This document shows positions 6,841-14,711 of a stretch of DNA of 54,352 bases, in pieces. The stretch's first letter is position 1, and each line of letters begins with the position of its first letter. The stretch lies in NCBI GenBank assembly GCA_035325905.1, contig DAOKYY010000020.1:1-54352 (forward strand). Reading direction: 5' to 3'. The notes beneath the pieces were generated by a model. It was not told the DNA's origin. It did no database searches and saw only the letters and a program-made list of their open reading frames with translations. The position numbers and the translations under genes are program-made. This stretch comes from DYGX01 sp035325905. Lineage in GTDB: Bacteria; Chloroflexota; Anaerolineae; Aggregatilineales; Aggregatilineaceae.

Positions 6841-9800
6841 ATGACTGACACCCCGGTTCTTAACTCGGTCCGGCGCCCGGCCGCCGCGCCACCCCAGGTG
6901 ATCGCCGATGGCCGCGCGGTTTTGCGCGATCCCGGCGCGGCCTCGCTGCGGCGCTACCTGCCGGTCCTGGCCGTGATCGCCGCGCCCTATGCGGCGATGG
7001 GCAGCGGGCAAGACCCGCTCAATCCCCTGGATCGCGTCATGGAATGGGACATGATGCGCGCCGGGCTGCTGGATGCGGCGGCGCGCGGCTCCGAAAACGC
7101 CGCGCCGCTGGCGCTGGTTCGCCTGACGCCGCCCACCTCGCAGCAGCTTGCCGAGGCGCTGAGCTACGATGGTCCGGACGCCTTCCGCGTGGTGCATTTT
7201 GTGTGCCACGGCGAGCGCGACATGCTCTATCTCGAAGACGAGAATGGGCACGAGTCCTACGCCGTGGCGGAGCATATCGCCAACCTGTTCAAGCCGAGCG
7301 GCGCGCACGTCGTGATCCTGGACGGCTGTTTCAGCGAGCACATGGCGAGGCTGCTGGTGGACGAGGCGGGCGTCCAGGCGGTGATCGGCACGCGGCGCAA
7401 AGTGCTGCCTGCCAACGCGCAGACGTTTGCCGCGCAGTTTTACGCGGCGCTGGCCGAAGGCGCGACCATTCGCCGCGCTTACCGGGGCGCGCTGGCCGCG
7501 CTCAAGCAGCAGGAAAACGGGCAGGCGGATCGTTTCGAGCTGATTGAGGCCGACGCGCTCGACGCGCTGGACGATCCGGCGGTCCCGCTGCCGCCTGCTG
7601 AGGCGCGCGCCGGGTGCCCGCTGGTGGTCAGCGGCGATCCGCTGCTGATCAACGTGCCGCAGCGCGCCGGGTTTATTGGCCGCCGCGTTATGCTCAGTGC
7701 GCTGGCACAGGACCCGCCCGGCGAAGACCCGCGCGTGATCGCCTTCGAAGGCGGCGTTGGCCTGGGCAAGACGTGGCTGGCGGCGGAGGTCGCCGGGCGG
7801 TTCGCGTGGCGCTATCCGGGCGGCGTGCTGTGGGTCACGATCACGGCGTGCACGCTGGCGCGCGAGATCGCGGGGCAGGTCGCGCAGTTGGCCGGGCTGT
7901 CGCCGTACAGCGCGGAGGAGGCCGTGATCGAGCGCCTCAAGCGCGAGCCGACGCTGATCGTGCTTGACCAGGTTGACCAGCTTGCCGGGGAAGGCGAGCG
8001 CGCCGCGCTGCGGGCGCTGATCGGGCGGCTGGCCGCCGGGACGCAGGCCCGCGTGATCCTGACCGCGCCACAGGCGAGCGATCTGCTGCCGCCCGGCGCG
8101 GCGAGCCGCGTGGACCTCGTTGAGCCGTTTCCGCCCAAGATGGCGCGCGTCCTCGCGCTGCGGCTGGCGGTCGAGCGGCGCGTCGAGGCGCTCGACGTGG
8201 ACACCATCGACGACTTTCTGGAGCGCACGCACCACGCGCCCTGGATGATCGAGCACGGCGTCCGGCTGGCCGGGGCGGAGGGGCTGGCGGGCGCGCTGGA
8301 GGAGCTGGCGAGCTACAAGCCCGACATGCCGGAGCCGCTGGCGCTCTACCTGCGGCGGCGGATCACGCTGCTGGCGGGCGAGCCGGACAGCGCCGTCGGG
8401 CTGCTGGTCCGCGCCCAGCACTTGCCGGACGCCTTCGACCGCGACCTGGCGCGGATGCTGCTCGGCGGCGCGGAGCGCGCCCCGGCGCAGATCGACACGC
8501 TGCTGCGCTACCATTTGCTGCTCGAAGAAGACGGTCTGCTGAGGGTGCCGCCGGTGGTGCGCGCCCAGGCGGCGGCGCTCAACCCGTTATCCGGCGCGAA
8601 AGGCGACCAGGTCGACAGCTTTATCATGCGCGCCCTGGTTCAGGGCTGGGCCAGCGCGCCGGAGCGCCCGCTGGAGACGCCGCTGAGCCGCCGGGAGCAA
8701 ACCTGGCTCAACAACACGCGGGCGGTCATCCGCCGCCAGGTTCGCGCGGACAGCGCCTTGCCGCGCGGGATGGTCGCGCGTCTGCTGGTCATGGCGGCGC
8801 CCGCCTACCGGCGCGCCGGGCTGGCGGATGAATTCTGGCGCAGCGCGCAGCCGGTGCGCGAGACGCTCGGCGAGGGCAGCGATTACGCCCGCCTTCAGAT
8901 CGCGATGGGCGAGGCGCTCAGCTTGCTGCCGGGGCGGCGCGAGGAAGCGGGCTACCTGCTGCAAATGACCCAGGCGCTGGCCGGGGTGGATCGCAACGTG
9001 CTGGCCGGGGCGAGCCGCGCTTACGGCGATCACCTGATGGCCGCTGGCGAGGTGCAGGCCGCCGAGGAGACGCTTGGCGCGGCGCTGAAGGCGCTGCTGG
9101 CGGGCAAGAGCGCCAACGTGCGCGTCGCCGCCGCGCTGGCGGAAAGCTGGGCGCGGGCGCTGGTCATGCAAAAACGCACGCGGACCGCGCTTTCGCGCTA
9201 CGAGGCGGCGCTGGCGGGCTACCATCAGGCGGGGATGAGCGCGCGGGCGCTCGAAGTCCAGCGCGACCTGGGCGGGGCGCTGCTGCGGCTCGGCGAGGTG
9301 GATCGCGCCGCATCCGTGCTGAATGACGCGCTGGCCGTTCCGTGCGGGATCGAGCCGCCGCTGCGCGGCCAGATCACATTCCGTCTGGCGCTGGCGCATC
9401 TGGTCCGCGCCGCCCGCGCCCATAGGGCTGGGCACGCCGCCGAGCGCGACGCCGCCTGGGCCGCCGCCGAGACGAATCTGCGTGCGGCGCTGCCGGACCT
9501 GCTGGCAGGCGGGACGACCGGCGAATTCGGCGTCGATCTGGCGCAGGCTTATCACGAGCTGGGGCGGCTGCTGGCGCGGCGCGGCGAGGTTGCGGAAGCG
9601 ACCCGGCATGTCGGGCGCAGCCGGGCGCTGGTCGAGCGCGCCGGGGACGCGCCGGAGCTGGCGAGCGCCCTGCTCACCCTCGGCAAGCTGCGCCTCGCGG
9701 CGGACGAGCCGGACGCGGCGCTCGACTTGTTCCGGCGCGCGCTGGCGCTGGCCGGGGAGACGGGCGACGCGAGCCTGAGCGCCGGGGCAGCGGACTTGAT

Positions 9801-9969
9801 CGTGCGGGCGCACCAGATCGACGCGCGGCATGTGCTGTCGGGTGACGCGGCGGGCCGCGAGGCGGTCCTGGCGCGGCTGGAACAGTCCCGCGAGGCGCTG
9901 GCGCGCGCCCAGCAGCCGCGCCTGGTCGAGGCGCTGGACAGCGTGCGCCGCGCGGTCAGCGCCGGCTGA
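6841..9969 (+). CDS. CHAT protease-STAND NTPase-TPR protein
   Basis: This 1042-aa multidomain protein has three parts. First is an N-terminal CHAT caspase-like domain (about 40-260) with a candidate His123-Cys163 dyad (FVCHG and LDGCFS). Second is an NB-ARC/STAND NTPase (about 275-480) with P-loop GGVGLGKTW (304-312) and Walker B LIVLDQVD (372-379). Third is a long helical C-terminus of TPR-like repeats (about 600-1040). This is the architecture of NLR-like bacterial conflict proteins, in which ligand sensing by the repeats drives NTPase oligomerisation and activates a protease. The trigger and substrate are unknown. It has its own promoter after a palindromic repeat, and a zinc-finger membrane protein lies 76 bp downstream on the same strand. 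No gasdermin-like gene was seen. Confidence 0.8.
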   Translation: MTDTPVLNSVRRPAAAPPQVIADGRAVLRDPGAASLRRYLPVLAVIAAPYAAMGSGQDPLNPLDRVMEWDMMRAGLLDAAARGSENAAPLALVRLTPPTSQQLAEALSYDGPDAFRVVHFVCHGERDMLYLEDENGHESYAVAEHIANLFKPSGAHVVILDGCFSEHMARLLVDEAGVQAVIGTRRKVLPANAQTFAAQFYAALAEGATIRRAYRGALAALKQQENGQADRFELIEADALDALDDPAVPLPPAEARAGCPLVVSGDPLLINVPQRAGFIGRRVMLSALAQDPPGEDPRVIAFEGGVGLGKTWLAAEVAGRFAWRYPGGVLWVTITACTLAREIAGQVAQLAGLSPYSAEEAVIERLKREPTLIVLDQVDQLAGEGERAALRALIGRLAAGTQARVILTAPQASDLLPPGAASRVDLVEPFPPKMARVLALRLAVERRVEALDVDTIDDFLERTHHAPWMIEHGVRLAGAEGLAGALEELASYKPDMPEPLALYLRRRITLLAGEPDSAVGLLVRAQHLPDAFDRDLARMLLGGAERAPAQIDTLLRYHLLLEEDGLLRVPPVVRAQAAALNPLSGAKGDQVDSFIMRALVQGWASAPERPLETPLSRREQTWLNNTRAVIRRQVRADSALPRGMVARLLVMAAPAYRRAGLADEFWRSAQPVRETLGEGSDYARLQIAMGEALSLLPGRREEAGYLLQMTQALAGVDRNVLAGASRAYGDHLMAAGEVQAAEETLGAALKALLAGKSANVRVAAALAESWARALVMQKRTRTALSRYEAALAGYHQAGMSARALEVQRDLGGALLRLGEVDRAASVLNDALAVPCGIEPPLRGQITFRLALAHLVRAARAHRAGHAAERDAAWAAAETNLRAALPDLLAGGTTGEFGVDLAQAYHELGRLLARRGEVAEATRHVGRSRALVERAGDAPELASALLTLGKLRLAADEPDAALDLFRRALALAGETGDASLSAGAADLIVRAHQIDARHVLSGDAAGREAVLARLEQSREALARAQQPRLVEALDSVRRAVSAG

Positions 9970-10045
9970 TCGCGGCGCGGCTGATCAGCGGAAGGGCGAG
10001 TGGCGCGAGCCGCTCTTGTGTGCCGAAGCTGGGCCGGAGCGTATC

Positions 10046-10699
10046 ATGAGCGGCTGGGAGACCATCGGCTGCGCGAATCACCCCGACCGGCTGGCGCTGG
10101 AACGCTGCGAGGTGTGCGCCAAGCCGGTCTGCGCCTATTGCCTGTACTACACCGCCGACGGGCAGCGGCTATGCGCGGAGCACGCCGACGAGGCGCGCCT
10201 GCGCGGGATCGCGGTCGAGGACCCGGCCTCCTACGCCGGGCAGCTGCTCGGCGCGCAGGCGGGCGCCGTCCAGAAGCGCAAGCGCGACGACGAAAGCGAC
10301 GGGCTGTATCGCGGCAACTCGACTGATGTGCTGGGGTTGATCGCGCTACTGATCGCGATCATCGCGCTGGTGTCGTGCGGCGGCGGCCTGTACTGCCTGC
10401 CCCCCATGGGCTTCATTCTGTCGCTGCTGGCCGTGATCAACGCCAAGAAAGCGCATGACCCCGCGCGCACCCGGCGCTACGGGCTGATCGGCCTGCTGGT
10501 GTCGGCGCTCTGGCTGCTTCTGATCGGCGCGTGCATTCTGCTATTCATCGCGCCGCTGCGCGCCGAGCGGACGCTGCCGGTCTTCCCAACGTTCCAGCCG
10601 TATATCGCGCCGTCTCCCACCCCCACGCCAAGCCCAACCCCGCCGCCTGACAGCCAGGGCGCGCAGGATATCATCCTCTCGTACCCTTCGCCGCGCTGA
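10046..10699 (+). CDS. B-box-type zinc finger, two-TM membrane protein
   Basis: A 217-aa protein. The N-terminus has a complete B-box-like zinc ligand set: Cys9, His12, Cys21, Cys24, Cys29, Cys32, Cys43 and His46. A charged linker precedes two transmembrane helices (about residues 95-130 and 145-172) with a short loop, as in DUF4190 proteins. A Pro/Thr-rich tail follows. The start at 10046 is chosen where the zinc finger begins; the frame upstream overlaps the CHAT gene without homology. Its position after the CHAT-STAND gene suggests cotranscription, and a role as partner or substrate is speculation. Confidence 0.7.
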   Translation: MSGWETIGCANHPDRLALERCEVCAKPVCAYCLYYTADGQRLCAEHADEARLRGIAVEDPASYAGQLLGAQAGAVQKRKRDDESDGLYRGNSTDVLGLIALLIAIIALVSCGGGLYCLPPMGFILSLLAVINAKKAHDPARTRRYGLIGLLVSALWLLLIGACILLFIAPLRAERTLPVFPTFQPYIAPSPTPTPSPTPPPDSQGAQDIILSYPSPR

Positions 10700-10791
10700 G
10701 CGCCTGCGCCGAGTTGGGGCGCGGGCGGTTTGGCGGTACACTTGCCGCCGGATACGCTTTGAACGGATGCCCAGCAGGAGAAGGACTGGTG

Positions 10792-11667
10792 ATGGACCCG
10801 GTACGAATTGGCGTGATCGGCGGCTCGGGGCTGTACAACATGCCGGAGCTAACCGAGGTCGAGGAGCGGCGCGTCACGACTCCGTTCGGCTCGCCCAGCG
10901 ACGCGCTCATGATCGGGATGCTGGCCGGGCAGCGCGTCGCCTTTTTGCCCCGGCACGGGCGCGGCCACGTGCTCACGCCCTCGGAAGTGCCCTACCGCGC
11001 CAATATCTACGCGCTCAAGGCGCTCGGCGTGCAGCAGGTGATCGCCGTCAGCGCGTGTGGGTCGCTGCGCGAGGACTTCGCGCCGGGGCACGTTGTCGTG
11101 CCGGACCAGTTGTTCGACCGCTCGCGCGACGAGCGCGGGCGCAGCTTCTTCGGCGAGGGCCTGGTGGCGCACGTCTCGGTCGCCGATCCGTTCTGCGGCC
11201 AGTTGAATGAGGTGTTGGCCGACGCGGTGCGCGAGGCAGGCGGGACGGTGCATCTCGGCGGGACGTTCATCACCATCGAAGGGCCGCGTTTCAGCACGCG
11301 CGCCGAAAGCGCGCTCTACCGGGCCTGGGGAATGGACATTATCGGCATGACGACCTCGCCGGAAGCGTACCTGGCGCGCGAGGCCGAGATGTGCTACAGC
11401 GTCATGGCGCACGTGACCGATTACGACGTGTGGCACGAGGCCGCCGAAGATGTCTCGGTCGATCTCGTGATACAAACGCTGAACGCGAACGTCCGGCTGG
11501 CGCAGCGCGCGCTGGTGGGCGTGGTGGAGCGGCTGGCGGGCGGGGTGGACGACTGCGCCTGCTACCACGCGCTCGAAACCGCGCTGATCACCGATCCGCG
11601 CCGCGTCCCGGCGGCGACGCGCGAGCGGCTGGACCTGATCGCCGGCAAGTATCTCGACGGTCGCTAG
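10792..11667 (+). CDS. mtnP: S-methyl-5'-thioadenosine phosphorylase
   Basis: A 291-aa nucleoside phosphorylase of the MTAP type. It cleaves 5'-methylthioadenosine with phosphate to adenine and 5-methylthioribose-1-phosphate in methionine salvage. Visible family features are GVIGGSGLY at the N-terminus, LPRHGRGH (phosphate site), SACGSLRE, TFITIEGPRFSTRAE, GMTTSPEA and the base-contacting TDYDVW. The ATG at 10792 follows AGGAGAAGGA. No other methionine-salvage gene is in the window. The product could also act on related purine nucleosides. Confidence 0.85.
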   Translation: MDPVRIGVIGGSGLYNMPELTEVEERRVTTPFGSPSDALMIGMLAGQRVAFLPRHGRGHVLTPSEVPYRANIYALKALGVQQVIAVSACGSLREDFAPGHVVVPDQLFDRSRDERGRSFFGEGLVAHVSVADPFCGQLNEVLADAVREAGGTVHLGGTFITIEGPRFSTRAESALYRAWGMDIIGMTTSPEAYLAREAEMCYSVMAHVTDYDVWHEAAEDVSVDLVIQTLNANVRLAQRALVGVVERLAGGVDDCACYHALETALITDPRRVPAATRERLDLIAGKYLDGR

Positions 11668-11688
11668 CCGGGCCACCCTCTCTATCGT

Positions 11689-13014
11689 ATGAGCGCCCAG
11701 AGCATTACCGAACCGGTCGCCCGCGATCTGGACGACGACCTGGAGCAGGAGCGCCCTCAGGCTGCCGTCGAACGCTGGCTGCTGGCGCTGGCAGGCGTGT
11801 TCATTTTGCTGAACCAGGTTACGCTGATCGTCGCGCGCGACCGGGGCTGGACGACGCTCTGGCCGGTCGGGGTGTGGGCCGTCTGCGCCGCGTTCGGACA
11901 CAGCGCGCTGGAGCGCCGCCTGCCGCGCCGCGATCCGCTGCTCTTTCCGCTGGCGATGTTCCTCACCGGCTGGGGGCTGAACCTGATTTCCCGGCTGGTG
12001 CCCGGCTACACGGACCGGCAGACGCTCTGGCTGGTGATCGGGCTGGCGGCGATGCTGGCGCTGACGGCGGCGCCGGGCGATCTGCGCTGGCTGCGCCGCT
12101 ATCGCTACACGTGGCTGATCGGCGGGCTGGCCCTGCTGGGCGTCACGATCGTGCTCGGCCAGAACCCCTCCGGCGAGGGGCCGCGCCTGTGGCTCGGCTT
12201 TGGGTCGCTGTACTACCAGCCGAGCGAGCTGCTGAAAATCCTGCTGGTGGCCTTCTTAGCGAGCTACTTCGCCGACCACGCGCCGTATCTGCGCCACGAC
12301 TCGCGGCGGGTGCTGCGCTGGTCGTTGCCCGCCCCGGCGTTTCTGGGGCCGGTTCTGCTGATGTGGGGCGTCTGCGTGGTGGTGCTGGTCTGGCAGCGTG
12401 ACCTGGGCACCGCGACGCTGTTTTTCGTGGTGTTCATGATCATGCTCTATCTGGCGAGCGGGCAGGGCGCGCTGCTGATCGGCGGCGCGGCGCTGCTCGG
12501 CGCGGCGATGCTGGCGGCGATGCAACTTTTCGACGTGGTCGCGCTGCGCGTGCGCGTCTGGCTGAACCCCTGGCCCACCGCCGACTCGGACGCGTACCAG
12601 ATCGTGCAGAGCCTGCTGGCCGTGGCGTCCGGCGGCCTGTTCGGCCAGGGGATCGGGCAGGGCCAGCCGACGATCATCCCGGTGGTCCATTCCGATTTCG
12701 CGTTCGCCGCGATTGGCGAGGAATGGGGGATGGTCGGGATGCTGGCGGTCACGGCGGCCCTGGCGCTGATGGTGGTGCGCGGAATGCGGATCGCGGTCGA
12801 GGCGCGCCAGCCGTTCGACCGCCTGCTGGCGGCGGGCCTGAGCGTGATGATCGCGGTCCAGGCGCTGCTGATCATGGGCGGCGTGCTGAAGCTGGTCCCG
12901 CTGACCGGCATCACGCTGCCGTTCGTGAGCTATGGTGGCAGCTCGTTGCTGACGATGTTCGTGATGACCGGGCTGCTGCTGGTGCTCAGCAACCGCGAGC
13001 GCGAGGCGCTATGA
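11689..13014 (+). CDS. rodA: SEDS family peptidoglycan glycosyltransferase (RodA/FtsW-like)
   Basis: A 441-aa polytopic protein with about 10 predicted membrane helices and an acidic cytosolic N-terminus. SEDS proteins polymerise lipid II into glycan strands. The catalytic-site signature is present as HSDFAFAAIGEEWG, with candidate catalytic Asp336, and the family signature LPFVSYGGSSLL is near the C-terminus. The next gene, a PBP homologue, starts within its stop codon (ATGA), the usual arrangement of SEDS-bPBP pairs. RodA is preferred over FtsW because of the Fha-Rod-Pbp context. Confidence 0.85.
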   Translation: MSAQSITEPVARDLDDDLEQERPQAAVERWLLALAGVFILLNQVTLIVARDRGWTTLWPVGVWAVCAAFGHSALERRLPRRDPLLFPLAMFLTGWGLNLISRLVPGYTDRQTLWLVIGLAAMLALTAAPGDLRWLRRYRYTWLIGGLALLGVTIVLGQNPSGEGPRLWLGFGSLYYQPSELLKILLVAFLASYFADHAPYLRHDSRRVLRWSLPAPAFLGPVLLMWGVCVVVLVWQRDLGTATLFFVVFMIMLYLASGQGALLIGGAALLGAAMLAAMQLFDVVALRVRVWLNPWPTADSDAYQIVQSLLAVASGGLFGQGIGQGQPTIIPVVHSDFAFAAIGEEWGMVGMLAVTAALALMVVRGMRIAVEARQPFDRLLAAGLSVMIAVQALLIMGGVLKLVPLTGITLPFVSYGGSSLLTMFVMTGLLLVLSNREREAL

Positions 13015-14462
13015 CGACCGAGCTGAACCGGGTGACGCGCGCGCTGCTGGTAGCGTTCGCGCTGGTCGCGCTGAGCGTCGGCTACTGGGTCGTGGTCGAG
13101 GCGGACAACCTGAAAAACCGCGAAGACAACGCGCGCAACGTGATCGCGGAGCAGCGCATCGTGCGCGGCACGATCTACGACCAGGACGGCGAAGCGCTGG
13201 CGACGACCCGCACGCTGCCGTCCGGCCTGGCGCAGCGCGTTTACCCGCATCCTGAAGCGGCCGGCGCGACCGGCTACTACAGCTTCAAGTATGGCGTTTC
13301 GGGCATCGAGGAAGCGTTTGACCGCGTCTTGCGCGGCGACGACGGCGCGGACTGGAAGTCGCTGATCAACGAGACGCTGCACCGCCCGCAGGAAGGCGGC
13401 GACGTGCGCAGCACGATTGACCTCGACGTGCAGCGGGCGATCACCGAGGCGATGGGCGCGCGCAGCGGGGCGGCGGTCGTCGCGCACGTGCCGTCGGGCC
13501 GCGTGCTGGGGATGGTCAGCCGGCCGGGCTATGACCCCAACACGCTCGACGCCGACTGGGAGCGCCTGACGGTCGACGCGGCCACCTCGCCGCTGCTCAA
13601 CCGCGTGACCAGCGGCCTGTACCAGCCGGGCGGGGCGCTGCAGACCGTGCTCCTGTCGGCGATCCTCGGCTCTTATTCGAATCTCGACGAAAACGCGGGA
13701 TTCGTGCTGAACACCGATTCGGCGCAGGCCAGCGAGCCGGTGCGCGTCAACGGCCTGGAACTGGGCTGCTTGCCGGGCACGCCCGACGAGCCGCTGACGC
13801 TGGCCGAAGGCTACGCCTACGGCTGCCCTGGCCCGTTTGTCTCAATGCTGAATGAGCGCGTGCCGCCCGGCCAGTTGTGGGAGCGCTTCGACGTGCTGGG
13901 GCTGTTGCGCGCGCCAGAGCTGGCGCGGTTCCGCACCGTCCCGGCCCCGCCGATCGAGCCGCTGGACGAGGACACGCCGCCAGAGGAATACCTGGCGGCG
14001 GCGACGGGGCAGGGCGCGCTGACCGTCACGCCGCTGCACATGCTCCAGGTGGTGGCAGCGGTCGCCAACCAGGGGAACGGCATTCCACTGCATATCGTGG
14101 ACGCGGTGCGCGCGGCGGGCGAGGACGGCTGGACGCCGGTCGAGATTCCGCTCTATAACCCGGCGATCCTGCGCGCGGACGTGGCCGAGGTTGTGCGGCT
14201 GACGATGCTCCAGGCGGCGGCGCAAAGCCGTGGCGTGCGCGCCGCGCAGCGCGGGGACCTGGTGCTCTACGGCCACACCGGGGTCGCCTACGCCGGGCCG
14301 GACGCGACGCCGTATAGCTGGTTCCTGGGCTTTGTGGACCAGACGCAGGGCGACGAGATGACCGCGATCGCGGCGGTCGTCGTGCTGGAAGGCGAAGCAG
14401 ACCCGGCTGCCGCGGCGACGGTCGCGGGGGACGCGCTCGCGGCGGCGGCGAACGGAAGCTAA
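13011..14462 (+). CDS. pbpA: PbpA-like penicillin-binding protein with degenerate transpeptidase motifs
   Basis: A 483-aa class B PBP-like protein with one N-terminal TM helix, a dimerisation/pedestal region and a transpeptidase-fold domain (about 150-483). Family landmarks remain (IVRGTIYDQDGE, RSTIDLDVQ, TVTPLHMLQVVAAVANQG), but the three catalytic motifs are changed. SxxK is Gly208-Ala-Leu-Gln211, SxN is Cys272-Pro-Gly, and KTG is His422-Thr-Gly. The protein should therefore be unable to acylate or cross-link, and may act as an allosteric or scaffold partner of the adjacent SEDS enzyme. Its frame is intact, which argues against a decaying pseudogene. The start overlaps the SEDS stop (ATGA). 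Confidence 0.8.
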   Translation: MTTELNRVTRALLVAFALVALSVGYWVVVEADNLKNREDNARNVIAEQRIVRGTIYDQDGEALATTRTLPSGLAQRVYPHPEAAGATGYYSFKYGVSGIEEAFDRVLRGDDGADWKSLINETLHRPQEGGDVRSTIDLDVQRAITEAMGARSGAAVVAHVPSGRVLGMVSRPGYDPNTLDADWERLTVDAATSPLLNRVTSGLYQPGGALQTVLLSAILGSYSNLDENAGFVLNTDSAQASEPVRVNGLELGCLPGTPDEPLTLAEGYAYGCPGPFVSMLNERVPPGQLWERFDVLGLLRAPELARFRTVPAPPIEPLDEDTPPEEYLAAATGQGALTVTPLHMLQVVAAVANQGNGIPLHIVDAVRAAGEDGWTPVEIPLYNPAILRADVAEVVRLTMLQAAAQSRGVRAAQRGDLVLYGHTGVAYAGPDATPYSWFLGFVDQTQGDEMTAIAAVVVLEGEADPAAAATVAGDALAAAANGS

Positions 14463-14711
14463 AGGCAGCGAAGAATAGCAAAGGGCAGCAAGAACGGCGA
14501 AAAAACCCAGCTTTCGCNNNNNNNNNNNNNNNNNNNNNNNNNNNNNNNNNNNNNNNNNNNNNNNNNNNNNNNNNNNNNNNNNNNNNNNNNNNNNNNNNNN
14601 NNNNNNNNNNNNNNNNNAGGCAGCGAAGAATAGCAAAGGGCAGCAAGAACGGCGAAAAAACCCAGCTTTCGCTGTTCCTGGCTGTCTTTAGCTGCGCTGT
14701 TCTTCGCCGTT
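14463..14711. repeat. Facing CAGCNAAGNN decamer arrays between convergent genes (site A)
   Basis: The plus strand just after the pbpA stop carries CAGC-type units at about 10-nt spacing (CAGCGAAGAA, TAGCAAAGGG, CAGCAAGAAC, GGCGAAAAAA). The minus strand after the CpXC-gene stop carries the same family (CAGCTAAAGA, CAGCCAGGAA, CAGCGAAAGC). The two halves face each other and can pair as a long interrupted hairpin. The array is split by the 100-N gap. Related sites are at 17943-18010, 28471-28589 and 54083-54160. Confidence 0.7.
14518..14617. other. Assembly gap of 100 N with 55-bp duplicated flanks
   Basis: Exactly 100 N. The 55 bases before it (14463-14517) are identical to the 55 after it (14618-14672). 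This pattern is expected when two contigs ending in the same k-mer are scaffolded without merging. The true sequence may contain one copy and no gap. Confidence 0.9.

Noticed and set aside
6822..6848. Short ATG frame overlapping the CHAT gene start
   Set aside because: It has only eight codons and overlaps the real start; a leader peptide is possible, but nothing supports it.
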